Source: JALYXS01 sp051003795 (GTDB lineage Bacteria; Acidobacteriota; Terriglobia; Bryobacterales; Bryobacteraceae). Taken from it: a DNA stretch of 39,087 bases. The notes below the pieces were generated by a model. That model saw nothing but the letters and a program-made list of their open reading frames with translations, was not told where the DNA came from and made no database searches. The DNA lies in contig JBPCKZ010000157.1 of the NCBI GenBank assembly GCA_051003795.1, positions 1 to 39,087 of the forward strand, written 5' to 3'. A program made the position numbers and the translations under genes. Below are positions 7,805 through 16,960 of this stretch, one piece after another (the stretch's first letter is position 1; each line of letters begins with the position of its first letter).

Positions 7805-9210
7805 ATGTCGTAGTACAGCGAAAATTCGTAGGGATGCGGCCGCAGTCGCACGGCCTCCGCCTCGTTCTTGCGCTTGTAGTCGACGTACGTCTCGATCAAC
7901 TCCTCGGTGAACACATCGCCGCGCAGCAGGAATGCGTGGTCGTCTTCGAGACAACTGAGCGCCTCGTCGAGCGATGCCGGCATGGAAGGCACGCTCTTCA
8001 TTTCTTCAGGCGAGAGATCGTAGATGTCCTTGTCCAGCGGTTCGCCGGGCTCGATCTTGTTCAGCACGCCGTCGAGGCCCGCCATCAACATCGCCGAGAA
8101 CGCGAGATACGGGTTCGCGGCCGGATCGGGCGGACGGAATTCCACGCGCTTCGCCTTCGGACTCGCAGAATACATGGGGATGCGGCACGCCGCCGACCGG
8201 TTCCGCCGCGAATAAGCGAGGTTCACGGGAGCTTCGTAGCCGGGGACCAGCCGCTTGTAGCTGTTGGTGGTCGGCGCGATAATCGCCGAGAGCGCGCGGG
8301 CGTGCCGCAAAAGACCGCCGATGTAGTGCAGCGCCATCTGGCTGATTCCCGCGTAGCCGTCGCCCGCAAACAGCGGCTGCCCGTCTTTCCAGAGGCTCTG
8401 ATGCGTGTGCATGCCGCTGCCGTTGTCTCCGAAAATCGGCTTGGGCATGAACGTCACCGTCTTACCGTACTGGTTCGCTACGTTTCGCACGACGTATTTG
8501 TAGAGCATCATGTTGTCGGCGGATTTTACGAGCGTGTTGTAGCGTTGATCGATCTCGCACTGTCCGCCTGTCGCGACTTCGTGATGATGGCATTCGATGT
8601 GCAGCCCGCACTCGATCATCGTCTCCACCATCTCGGCGCGCAGGTCCTGGTAGTGGTCGGTCGGCGGAACCGGGAAATAACCTTCTTTGTAACGGGGACG
8701 ATACCCGAGATTGTTATCCGCCCGGCCGGAATTCCAGCGGCCCTCCTCGGCGTCGATGAAGTAAAAGCCGGAGTGCGCGTTTTGATCGAATCGAATATTG
8801 TCAAAGATGAAGAACTCGGCTTCGGCGCCAAAGAAGGCCGTATCCCCGACGCCGGTGCTCTTCAGATACATTTCCGCTTTTTCGGCGATCCAGCGCGGGT
8901 CGCGCTCATAGCGCTGCTTGGTGATCGGGTCGATCACGTAGCCGTTCATCACCAGCGTCGGCGTTTGCATGAACGGGTCCATGATCGCCGTCGAAGGATC
9001 GGGAATGAGCAGCATGTCGCTCTCGTTGATTGCCGCCCAACCGCGAATGCTCGATCCATCGATGCCGAATCCATCTTCGAACGAGCCGGTATTCAACTCG
9101 CCGATCGGATAGCTGATGTGGTGCTGCAAGCTCGGAATATCGGTGAACCGCATATCGAGTTGCTTCGCGCCGTGGCTCTCCGCAAACTCCAAAACCTCTT
9201 TTGGACTCAT
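7801..9210 (-). CDS. glnA: Glutamine synthetase type I, adenylylation-type
   Basis: Makes glutamine from glutamate, ammonium and ATP in the cytoplasm, as a dodecamer. I place the start at ATG 9210 because GGAGAG at 9224-9219 precedes it. This gives 469 residues beginning MSPKEVLEFA and aligns the length with E. coli GlnA. The alternative ATG 9225 adds five residues and overlaps the upstream stop as TAATG. Seen: FGIDGSSIRGW (48-58), the metal ligands in FFGAEAEFF (127-135), FMPKPIFGDNGSGMHTH (254-270), the ATP-binding RNRSAACRIP (336-345), and DIYDLSPEE with Tyr397, the adenylylation site of GSI-beta enzymes. Activity is therefore probably controlled by a GlnE-type adenylyltransferase, which is not in the window. 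It lies between a cation antiporter and a small membrane gene. Confidence 0.97.
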   Translation of the reverse strand: MSPKEVLEFAESHGAKQLDMRFTDIPSLQHHISYPIGELNTGSFEDGFGIDGSSIRGWAAINESDMLLIPDPSTAIMDPFMQTPTLVMNGYVIDPITKQRYERDPRWIAEKAEMYLKSTGVGDTAFFGAEAEFFIFDNIRFDQNAHSGFYFIDAEEGRWNSGRADNNLGYRPRYKEGYFPVPPTDHYQDLRAEMVETMIECGLHIECHHHEVATGGQCEIDQRYNTLVKSADNMMLYKYVVRNVANQYGKTVTFMPKPIFGDNGSGMHTHQSLWKDGQPLFAGDGYAGISQMALHYIGGLLRHARALSAIIAPTTNSYKRLVPGYEAPVNLAYSRRNRSAACRIPMYSASPKAKRVEFRPPDPAANPYLAFSAMLMAGLDGVLNKIEPGEPLDKDIYDLSPEEMKSVPSMPASLDEALSCLEDDHAFLLRGDVFTEELIETYVDYKRKNEAEAVRLRPHPYEFSLYYDI

Positions 9211-9224
9211 GATCTTTCTCTCCA

Positions 9225-10436
9225 TTATCTATGCAGAACTCCTTCGAAAGCCGGCTTACCGGCGGAGTTCACCTGCTTGAATGCAATCTTAATCAAAGGC
9301 GGCGCGATCAGCGTGGTGGCCACGGCCATAAACACCACTATGCCGTAAATCGCGTCCGTGATAACACCCATCGCCAAGCCAATCTGCGCCACTACCATGC
9401 CCACTTCCCCGCGCGGAATCATCCCGGCGCCAATTCGCAAGGCATTCAGGCGGCCCATGCGCGCCGCGCCCAAGCCGCAGCCTATGAACTTCGAGAGAAC
9501 CGCGGCTACCAGCACGACCAGCGCCAGCGCGGCCGTGGCCGGGTGGCGCAGAACCGCCAGATCGACATGCAGCCCAATCCCGACCAGGAAGAAGGGGACC
9601 AACAGTTCCGTGGCTCCACGAACCAGAGTGTGGACCCTCTTCGGCACGCTTTCTCCGATGGCCATGCCGGCCAGGAAAGCGCCGACGATCGCGGCGACGC
9701 CCGCATACGTTGCGAGCAGCGACAGCGCGAACAGCAGGCAGATCGCGAAGGCGAACTCGGCATCGGCGGCTTTGGTCAAACGGCCGACGTGCGGCAACAG
9801 CCGCTTCATGGCGCCGCTGCCCCACTTCGCCACAATCACCACGAAGGCGCTCGCCAATATCGCCGTGAGCGCGAGATCGAGAACGTTGATTTTGCCGCGA
9901 GCCATGCTGCTGACCACCGCCAAAACCAAAAGCCCGAAGACGTCGTCGATAACGGCGGCGGCCAGGATGATCTTGCTCGATTCCAATTGCAGCAAGGACT
10001 TCGCGGAGAGCACCTGCGCGGTGATCCCGACACTGGTGGCGACCATTGCCGCTCCCACGAAAATCGACTCGACGCGCGGTGCTCCCAAGAACGCCAGAAT
10101 GCCCCAACCCATGGCGAACGGAACCACCACTCCCGAAGCCGCGACCAGCGTGGCCGTTCCCCCAACCCGCATGAGCTCGGACGACTTCACTTCCATGCCG
10201 ACGCGGAACAGCAGGAACATCACGCCAAGATCGGCAAGCGAGGATAGGAAGCCGGTGGGCGCAATCCAGTTGAGCGCGCTCGGACCGAGCAGAATACCCG
10301 CGAGGATTTGTCCCACGATGGCGGGCTGCCCGAGAGATTCGAAGAGCTCCGCGAGGAGTTTGGCGGAGCCAAACACCAGCAGCATGATGAGCGGGATCTT
10401 CAGGGTTTCCGGGCTGGACGCGAGGAGAAACGCCAA
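9225..10436 (-). CDS. CPA2-family cation/proton antiporter
   Basis: A 403-residue inner-membrane antiporter of the NapA/KefB type, exchanging Na+ or K+ for protons. Hydrophobic helices cover the whole chain. Key residues are TSVG (134-137, the unwound helix of the ion site) and VIDDVFG with Asp164-Asp165, the acid pair typical of electrogenic CPA2 antiporters. The N-terminal LGQPAIVGQILAGILLGPS is the family's helix-2 signature. There is no C-terminal RCK or TrkA domain, so no nucleotide gating is expected. The start is TTG 10436, with no clear ribosome binding site. The gene ends in TAATG overlapping an upstream start option of glnA, so the two are likely co-transcribed. A link to ammonium or pH balance is inference only. 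Confidence 0.88.
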   Translation of the reverse strand: MAFLLASSPETLKIPLIMLLVFGSAKLLAELFESLGQPAIVGQILAGILLGPSALNWIAPTGFLSSLADLGVMFLLFRVGMEVKSSELMRVGGTATLVAASGVVVPFAMGWGILAFLGAPRVESIFVGAAMVATSVGITAQVLSAKSLLQLESSKIILAAAVIDDVFGLLVLAVVSSMARGKINVLDLALTAILASAFVVIVAKWGSGAMKRLLPHVGRLTKAADAEFAFAICLLFALSLLATYAGVAAIVGAFLAGMAIGESVPKRVHTLVRGATELLVPFFLVGIGLHVDLAVLRHPATAALALVVLVAAVLSKFIGCGLGAARMGRLNALRIGAGMIPRGEVGMVVAQIGLAMGVITDAIYGIVVFMAVATTLIAPPLIKIAFKQVNSAGKPAFEGVLHR

Positions 10437-10536
10437 GTCAATACCCGTTTGGGAGGCGGTTGAGGGTCGCGGAGACGCTACCGGTCATTGCTCTACGTTA
10501 CCGCGCCCGGGGCGCTGGCGGTTGCGATATCCGGCG

Positions 10537-13470
10537 CTAGAAAATAATCTTAACCGCCAACTGTACAATTCGCGCGTCGAACGTATTCAGTCTCGCCAGA
10601 AAATCCGTTCGCGGCGTGAATGTATTCGTCGCGGCGCTGAAACTGTACCGGCTCGTTTGCAGCGTATTGAAATTCGCCCGGTTGGTCAGATTGAACGCCT
10701 CGGCCAGCAGCCTCATCCTGACGCTTTCCCGGAACAGCGGGATATCGCGCGAGACGCGCACATCTACCGTCTCGAACCACGGACCTTGGATCGTATTCCG
10801 GCCCACGAACGGGACGCGGTCGGTCGACGGATTGCCGTCGTTATTCGGATCGCCGCCCACGTTCGCCGAGAAGCGCCGCCCGGATTGAACTTGCGCGATT
10901 GTCGAGAGTTGGTAATCGCTCAACAGCGCTTTCAATACGGGATTCGAAAGCCCGCGCGCGTAGGGCAAGTCCCACACGCCCGAGAAGACGAAGCGGTGGC
11001 GGATATCCGTACTGCCGGGTCCGCGATCGAGATTCGGCAGCAGCGTGTCTTGCGCGACTTTGCCGTCGTCCGCTCCGGTGACAACCGAGGTCGCGTCGGG
11101 AACCGAATCGATTACCTTCGAAAAAGTGTAGGAAGTCAGAAACTGGAAATTCGTCGCAAAGCGCTTGGTGAGCTGGATGAACCCGCCGTTGTAAACCGAA
11201 TCCGCGCCGCTATCGAAGACGCTGATGCGTCCGAACGCGGGGTTCGGACGCAGTGGACCGGTCGCGGGCCCTGGGTGCCGGTAGAAACTTACCGGCGTGC
11301 CATCCGCGTATTTCCCCGAAACCGGAACGGAGGGAAACAGGTTGATGTCGCGCGTGCGGGAGAGATGCTCGCCATGCACGCCGAGGTAGCCGGCCGTCAA
11401 AGAGAGATTGCGCGCCACTTCCGCATCGATGTTGAAGCTGTACTGGTGCGTGAGCGGCGAAGCGAAATCCGGGGCGGTTACATAGATGCTCGGCGGCGCG
11501 CCGGAACCGGGCGCGGCGGGAAGCAGGTTCGGATACGTGGGCAGGTTCGCCGTCAAAATGTACGTGCGAACCTGGATGCCATTCTGCGAAAACGCGGTGC
11601 CCGTCAGAATGGTGGGCGTCCGCGCGTAAAAGATTCCGTAACCGCCGCGCACCACCATGCGGTCGCTTTGGAACGGTTTATAAGCGAAACCAAAGCGCGG
11701 GGCGATGTTGTTGGTATCGACGTTGATCTTGTCGGTACGCAAGTTCATCGCCGCCAAGCCCGGATCGGGATTGCGAACCTTCGGCTGCGCGTAATTGAAC
11801 AGGTCGTAGCGAATGCCGTAGTTCAGCGTCAGGCGGTCCGTGACGCGCCAGCTATCTTGCGCGAAGAAGGCGTACTCGTTGACGTTCGGCTCGGTAAGCG
11901 CGCCCGTTGTACCCGGACCCGCGAACGCTTGCGTAAACTGCGATGGGCGGCGCGCCACAAAATCCGCATAGCTGTTGAAGCGATAGCTGCCGCTGAAAAG
12001 ACCGGGGAAGAAGTTGGCGACGTGTTCGAAATTGAGGTCCGCGCCGAACTTCATGGTGTGCCGCCCGCGAATGTATGAGACGGATGTGACCGTTTGCGAA
12101 TCCCGGATGTTGGTATAACGCGGACTGAAGTTATTCCGTCCGAAGACCAGCGCCGCCGAACCGCCGCCCGCGAAGATGTTCGTTTCGGGGGCTGACGAAT
12201 TCGCCTCGCCTGGCTCGTTATCCCGTAGAAAGACCTGCCGGAAATCCCAAACCACGTTGCTGCCGAACACGCGGGAGTAACTGCCCACAACGTTATCGGT
12301 GGTCACCTTACTGTTGCCCGTGTGCTCCAGCGCGCTGTTTATCCCGCCGTTTTCCGAATTCTTGGCCGTAACGCGGTTCGCGTTGTAGCGGATGCTAATA
12401 CGCTCGTTGGCGCTGGCGTTCCAGTCGACCTTTCCGAGGAACACGTCGTTGTTGACACCCACAATATAAGGAGTCAGGTATTGCTGAAACTGCGCGAGGG
12501 CGTCCGCCGGCGGAGTTGGATTAAGCACCAGCTCGTTCGGCAGCGTATTCCGTTGTCCGTCGTAGTTCGCGAAGAAAAAGAGCTTGTCTTTGATTATGGG
12601 TCCGCCGAGGCTGCCGCCGAACTGGTTGAAGTGATAGGCCGGCTTTTTGACGCCGGCGCGGTTATTTGTAAACGTGTTGGCGTTCAGGCCTCTATCGCGG
12701 TAGAACTCGAACGCCGAACCGTGAAAACCGTTGGAGCCGGATTTCGTGATCGCGTTGATGACGCCCCCGCCCGCGCGTCCGATTTCGGCCGGATAGCCGT
12801 TCGTGTTGACCTGGAATTCCTGCACGGCGTCCTGGCTGAAGGCGTAGGGACGGTTACCGGTTCGGCCGGTTGCCTGGCCGAAGAAGACGTTGTTGCTGTC
12901 GGCGCCATCCACCAACAAGCTATTGGCGGGGCCGCGCTGGCCGCCGAAGGAGAGATCGCCGCCCCGCGTCGGATCCGTAACCACGCCAGGGGTCAGGCGC
13001 GTGAAATCCAGGAAATTGCGCCCGTTTACCGGAAGGTCGGCTACAGCTCTCTCCGATACGACAGTGCTGGTTTGCGATCGGCCGGTTTCGATCAGCGGCG
13101 GTTCCGCGTTGACGGTCACGGTGTCCTGAGTCGCGCCCACTTCCAAACGCAGATCGAGCGTGACAACGCCGCCGACATCGAGGCGGATATTATTGCGGGC
13201 TACCGACCGGAATCCCGGATGTTCGAGGGTCAATTGGTAAACGCCGACGGGAACGCGAACGAAATTATAGAAGCCACTGTCGTTCGAGATGGACGCCCGC
13301 GTAAAGGCGGTCGCCCTATCCGTGATCCGAACGGCCGCTCCGGCAACGGCGGCGCCCGAGGGGTCGGTCACCGTGCCATTCAGCGTAGATCCGCCGACTT
13401 CCGATTGGGCGGCGGCAAGACAGGCAAACAAACAGAGCAGGGCACACCCTCGCGAGACCATTTCAAACAT
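10537..13470 (-). CDS. Oar-like TonB-dependent receptor with carboxypeptidase-regulatory domain
   Basis: A 977-residue outer-membrane protein. A signal peptide (MVSRGCALLCLFACLAAAQ) leads into a carboxypeptidase regulatory-like domain (about residues 28-110; GTVTDPSGAAVAGAAV, then GFYNFVRVPVGVYQLTLEHPGF). A plug domain follows (VNGRNFLDFTRLTPGV, VDGADSNN, about 125-245), then a 22-strand type barrel ending in Phe (VQLAVKIIF), as barrels recognised by the BAM machinery do. This architecture is greatly expanded in Acidobacteriota, where it is thought to import oligosaccharides or other polymers. The ligand is unknown. The frame starts at ATG 13470; ATG 13461 is also possible. It is divergent from the cytochrome/DUF1501 pair, about 100 bp away, suggesting shared regulation, but I see no convincing promoter there. 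Confidence 0.92.
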   Translation of the reverse strand: MFEMVSRGCALLCLFACLAAAQSEVGGSTLNGTVTDPSGAAVAGAAVRITDRATAFTRASISNDSGFYNFVRVPVGVYQLTLEHPGFRSVARNNIRLDVGGVVTLDLRLEVGATQDTVTVNAEPPLIETGRSQTSTVVSERAVADLPVNGRNFLDFTRLTPGVVTDPTRGGDLSFGGQRGPANSLLVDGADSNNVFFGQATGRTGNRPYAFSQDAVQEFQVNTNGYPAEIGRAGGGVINAITKSGSNGFHGSAFEFYRDRGLNANTFTNNRAGVKKPAYHFNQFGGSLGGPIIKDKLFFFANYDGQRNTLPNELVLNPTPPADALAQFQQYLTPYIVGVNNDVFLGKVDWNASANERISIRYNANRVTAKNSENGGINSALEHTGNSKVTTDNVVGSYSRVFGSNVVWDFRQVFLRDNEPGEANSSAPETNIFAGGGSAALVFGRNNFSPRYTNIRDSQTVTSVSYIRGRHTMKFGADLNFEHVANFFPGLFSGSYRFNSYADFVARRPSQFTQAFAGPGTTGALTEPNVNEYAFFAQDSWRVTDRLTLNYGIRYDLFNYAQPKVRNPDPGLAAMNLRTDKINVDTNNIAPRFGFAYKPFQSDRMVVRGGYGIFYARTPTILTGTAFSQNGIQVRTYILTANLPTYPNLLPAAPGSGAPPSIYVTAPDFASPLTHQYSFNIDAEVARNLSLTAGYLGVHGEHLSRTRDINLFPSVPVSGKYADGTPVSFYRHPGPATGPLRPNPAFGRISVFDSGADSVYNGGFIQLTKRFATNFQFLTSYTFSKVIDSVPDATSVVTGADDGKVAQDTLLPNLDRGPGSTDIRHRFVFSGVWDLPYARGLSNPVLKALLSDYQLSTIAQVQSGRRFSANVGGDPNNDGNPSTDRVPFVGRNTIQGPWFETVDVRVSRDIPLFRESVRMRLLAEAFNLTNRANFNTLQTSRYSFSAATNTFTPRTDFLARLNTFDARIVQLAVKIIF

Positions 13471-13571
13471 AAGGTCTCATCTTACCTACTGGATGTTACA
13501 AGTCGATAAACGTCCAGCGCACGTGACCGGCCGCACGGTCCGTTACCACTCGCAAGCCACAACGCCGTAGA

Positions 13572-16500
13572 ATGTTGGTCATGGTCCGAGTGGCTAGTTG
13601 CCGGCAAGGTCCCGTATTGCCCGCTATCGGCTTGGCATTTGCTCTCTGGGCCGCATCGCCGCCTTCCGCCATCGCGGAGGATCCCAAGCCGGACCCCAAA
13701 ACCGTCGAATTTTTCGAGAAGCAGGTTCGGCCCGTGCTGGTTGCGCGATGCGTTTCATGTCACGGAGCGGCGCAGCAGTTCTCTTCCTTGCGGGTCGATT
13801 CGCGCGAAGCGCTTTTGAAAGGCGGCAATCGCGGCCCCGCGCTGGCGCCGGGCGATGCCAATCTAAGTCTGCTCGTTAAAGCGATCCGGCACGATGGCCT
13901 CAAGATGCCGGTCGGTGGAAAGCTCAAAGCGGAAGAGATTGCCGCGATTGAGCAATGGATTACGCTCGGAGCGCCGTGGCCCAAGGAAACGGCCGCGGCG
14001 TCCTCCGGCCCAGGCGCTCCCGGCTTGTACGATCGCCTCAAGAAAGAGCATTGGGCCTTTCAACCGGTGCGCGAGATTCAACCGGAAGCGATCGAAAACG
14101 TCAGCCATCCGATAGACCGTTTCCTGTTTGCGGCGCTTCGCAAAGCCGGGTTGAAGCCCGCCGAACCCGCGGAACGCCCCACCCTGATCCGCAGATTGAG
14201 CTTTATCCTGACCGGCCTTCCGCCAACGCCGCTCGAAGTCGATCTGTTCGTGCACGACGAATCGCCCGGCGCTTACGAACGCCTGGTGGACCGGCTGCTC
14301 GCGTCGCCGCATTTTGGCGAGCACTGGGCGCGTCATTGGATGGACGTGATGCGCTTCGCCGAAACTTTCGGCAACGACTGGAACTACGAAATCAACGGCG
14401 CGTGGCTCTATCGCGATTACCTGATTCGGGCCTTCAATCGGGATGTCCCCTACGACCAGCTCATTCGCGAGCATCTTGCCGGTGACTTATTGGAAAAACC
14501 GCGCATCAACCTGGCCGAAAATATCGACGAATCGGTAATTGGAACTGCCTCCCTGCGGCTTGGCGAACTGGGTCATGACGATTGCATCCGCTTCCGACAG
14601 ATCCGCACGGACGTGGTCGATAACCAGATCGATACGCTCGGGAAAGCGTTTCAAGGCCTCACCATCGCCTGCGCGCGCTGTCACGATCACAAGCTCGACC
14701 CGATTCCAACCAGCGATTATTACGGGCTTTATGGCGTGTTGACCAGCTCCCGCATGGTGGTGCGCGATGCCGATACGGCCGATGTGAACGCGGCGGCGAA
14801 ACGGCGGTTGAACGAGCTGAAGCCACCGATCCGAACGGAATTGGCTAAGCAGTGGACTCAAGAGGCCAGCCTAATTCCGCGTTATCTCACGGCCGCCACG
14901 CGCGCATGGAAAGGGCTTCCCTCGCAGCCGGCAGATCTCACGCAACTGTCTCTCGACCGGGTTCAGGCATGGGTAACTTTGCTTGAAAAGCAGAAAATAG
15001 GGATGGAAGAATCGTTATATCCCTGGACGCAATCGGCTGGGACGAAATCGGCGGGCGGCGATTTCACGGCGCAGTGGCGCAAGCTGAAGGATGGCTATGC
15101 GGAAGAGTCGCGCGCCCGCTCCGCCTTCAATCGCGAACACTTTTTGCCCTTCGGCGATCTGGCGCGCGATGGGTTCGGGGGGTGGCACGCGGATGGAAAT
15201 CCGGCTTTCGACGGGCCGTCCCCGAGCGGAGAATTCGCGGTCGCGAATAGCGGTCCGGCGGCCGTCACCGGTGTTTTTCCAGCCGGCCTTTATACCCACG
15301 TCCTTTCGGAGCGCCTGAACGCGGCTCTCCGTTCGCCTTTCGTCCCGAAAGACAAGAAATTCGTCAGCCTCCAGGTGATGGGCGGAAAAATGGGCGCGTG
15401 GCGAACCATTCTCGACAACTGCATGCTCAGCGAAGATTACCAACTGCTGGAGCAGGACTCGCCCCGCTGGCTGAAAATACCCAATCGGGACGATCAGCGG
15501 ACGCTTCCGTTTTATATCGAACTGGTCACCAAGGCGGCCAATCCTCGAATTCCGGACCGCCCAGCCCGGCTGAAGGTCACCCAGGAGGAGCTCGATTCGC
15601 CGTTTTCCTATTTCGGCATCACACGCGCCGTGTTGCACGATATCGACGAATCGCCCAGGGACGAACTCTCGCACATGGCGCGGCTGTTTGAGGGAGCGGA
15701 GCCGGCCGGCATGGAGGCCGCCGCAAAGCGCTACAGCGCCGTAATCCGGCAATCGCTTGCGCGTTGGGCAAAGGGCGCGGATGGAGAGTTTACCGACGAC
15801 GACGCCAAGTGGATCTCCTGGCTACTGGAAAACCGGCTGCTCACAAATAGCTATCAAGCGAATCCCCGGTTGCGCGCTCTCATCGACGAATACCGGTTCG
15901 TCGACGCGCGTATCGGCGCGGCCAAAGCATTCCCCGGAGTGGCCGATCTCGATCCGGGCTACGATTTCCCGGTGCTTCCGGCCGGTGACGCAACCAATCC
16001 CGGCAAGATCGTTCCGCGCGGATTTCTGCAACTAGTGACGGGAACGAAAGAGGGCTTCAAAGTGTTCGGAAGCGGGCGGCGCGAGGTGGCGGAAGCCATC
16101 GCAAGCCCCTCGAATCCGTTGACCGCGCGCGTGATGGCGAACCGCATTTGGCTGCACGTGTTCGGACGTGGAATCGTGCCGACGGCCGACAATTTCGGGA
16201 CTTACGGGGAACGGCCTTCCCACCCCGAACTGCTCGATTATCTGGCGGCCCGGTTTGTGCGCGAGGGCTGGTCCATAAAAAAGCAGATTCGATTCCTGGT
16301 GTTGTCGCAGGCTTTCCGTCAATCGAGCAAGCCTTCGCCCGAAGCCGCGAAAATCGATCCGCAAGACCGCTTGCTGTCGCACTACCCGGTCCATAGACTG
16401 GAAGGCGAATCGATCCGGGATGCGGTTCTCACGGTGTCCGGGCGGCTCGATCCGGCGATGTTCGGGCCGAGCATTCAACCGCATCGCGAAGAACCGAAGG

Positions 16501-16949
16501 ATTATCGCAAGCTTCATCAAGGGCCTCTCGATGGCGACGGGCGGAGGAGTATCTATCTAAAGGTCACGCGCCACGAAGGCTCACGCTTCCTCGAGACCTT
16601 CGACTTTCCCAATCCGAATGTGGCGCGCGGGAACCGCGATACCACCAATGTCCCGCCGCAGGCGCTCGCGCTGTTGAACGATCCGTTCATTATCGACCAG
16701 TCCAGCTTCTGGGCCGACCGCCTCATCGGACAGCAGGCGCCCACGGCGGAATCGCGCATCGATTCCATGTTCCGCGCCGCGCTGGGGCGTCTCCCGGACG
16801 ACGCGGAGCGCGCCCGCTTTGTCGGACTTTCAAAAGAACTAGCCAGCCTGCACAAAACCGCGCCCGATGGGCTTTTGAAAAGCAAGGACGTGTGGAAGGA
16901 CATTGCGCACTCCATGTTCAATCTGAAAGAATTCATTTACCTACAGTGA
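13572..16949 (+). CDS. Planctomycete-type cytochrome, PSCyt1-DUF1549-DUF1553 protein
   Basis: A 1125-residue exported protein. After a signal peptide (LPAIGLAFALWAASPPSAIA) comes a PSCyt1 haem domain with CVSCH (Cys60, Cys63, His64). DUF1549/PSCyt2 spans about residues 175-390 and holds RHWMDVMRFAETFGND and a second CxxCH, CARCHDHKLDPI (Cys367, Cys370, His371). A strand-rich insert fills about 500-700, with WHADGNPAFDGPSPSGEF near 540. DUF1553/PSD1 covers about 830-1100 (SNPLTARVMANRIWLHVFGRGIV; NVPPQALALLNDPF). The family is abundant in Planctomycetes and Acidobacteriota and almost always pairs with DUF1501. Its biochemical role is unknown, but two haem motifs suggest periplasmic redox work, perhaps in polymer breakdown. 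No ribosome binding site is obvious at ATG 13572, and ATG 13581 is possible. Confidence 0.92.
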   Translation: MLVMVRVASCRQGPVLPAIGLAFALWAASPPSAIAEDPKPDPKTVEFFEKQVRPVLVARCVSCHGAAQQFSSLRVDSREALLKGGNRGPALAPGDANLSLLVKAIRHDGLKMPVGGKLKAEEIAAIEQWITLGAPWPKETAAASSGPGAPGLYDRLKKEHWAFQPVREIQPEAIENVSHPIDRFLFAALRKAGLKPAEPAERPTLIRRLSFILTGLPPTPLEVDLFVHDESPGAYERLVDRLLASPHFGEHWARHWMDVMRFAETFGNDWNYEINGAWLYRDYLIRAFNRDVPYDQLIREHLAGDLLEKPRINLAENIDESVIGTASLRLGELGHDDCIRFRQIRTDVVDNQIDTLGKAFQGLTIACARCHDHKLDPIPTSDYYGLYGVLTSSRMVVRDADTADVNAAAKRRLNELKPPIRTELAKQWTQEASLIPRYLTAATRAWKGLPSQPADLTQLSLDRVQAWVTLLEKQKIGMEESLYPWTQSAGTKSAGGDFTAQWRKLKDGYAEESRARSAFNREHFLPFGDLARDGFGGWHADGNPAFDGPSPSGEFAVANSGPAAVTGVFPAGLYTHVLSERLNAALRSPFVPKDKKFVSLQVMGGKMGAWRTILDNCMLSEDYQLLEQDSPRWLKIPNRDDQRTLPFYIELVTKAANPRIPDRPARLKVTQEELDSPFSYFGITRAVLHDIDESPRDELSHMARLFEGAEPAGMEAAAKRYSAVIRQSLARWAKGADGEFTDDDAKWISWLLENRLLTNSYQANPRLRALIDEYRFVDARIGAAKAFPGVADLDPGYDFPVLPAGDATNPGKIVPRGFLQLVTGTKEGFKVFGSGRREVAEAIASPSNPLTARVMANRIWLHVFGRGIVPTADNFGTYGERPSHPELLDYLAARFVREGWSIKKQIRFLVLSQAFRQSSKPSPEAAKIDPQDRLLSHYPVHRLEGESIRDAVLTVSGRLDPAMFGPSIQPHREEPKDYRKLHQGPLDGDGRRSIYLKVTRHEGSRFLETFDFPNPNVARGNRDTTNVPPQALALLNDPFIIDQSSFWADRLIGQQAPTAESRIDSMFRAALGRLPDDAERARFVGLSKELASLHKTAPDGLLKSKDVWKDIAHSMFNLKEFIYLQ

Positions 16950-16960
16950 GGGCCGCTTCG

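Noticed and set aside
7834..9348. A 504-codon plus-strand open frame opposite glnA
   Set aside because: It mirrors the codon bias of glnA, whose motifs are unmistakable. No family features are visible in the shadow.
10503..10515. GCGCC/GGCGC hairpin downstream of the TonB receptor gene as a terminator
   Set aside because: The stem is short with a 3-nt loop and no T tract on either strand; the local GC content makes it likely by chance.
9358..12078. A 906-codon plus-strand open frame opposite the antiporter and TonB receptor genes
   Set aside because: It is rich in Arg, Ala and Pro with no motif, while the minus strand codes for two clear protein families. It is a GC-rich antisense shadow.
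12322..13509. A 395-codon plus-strand open frame opposite the TonB receptor N-terminus
   Set aside because: The minus strand carries the regulatory and plug domains in full. The plus frame is unstructured.
13471..13571. A divergent promoter between the TonB receptor and cytochrome genes
   Set aside because: I found no pair of -35 and -10 hexamers with acceptable spacing on either strand, so no site is claimed.
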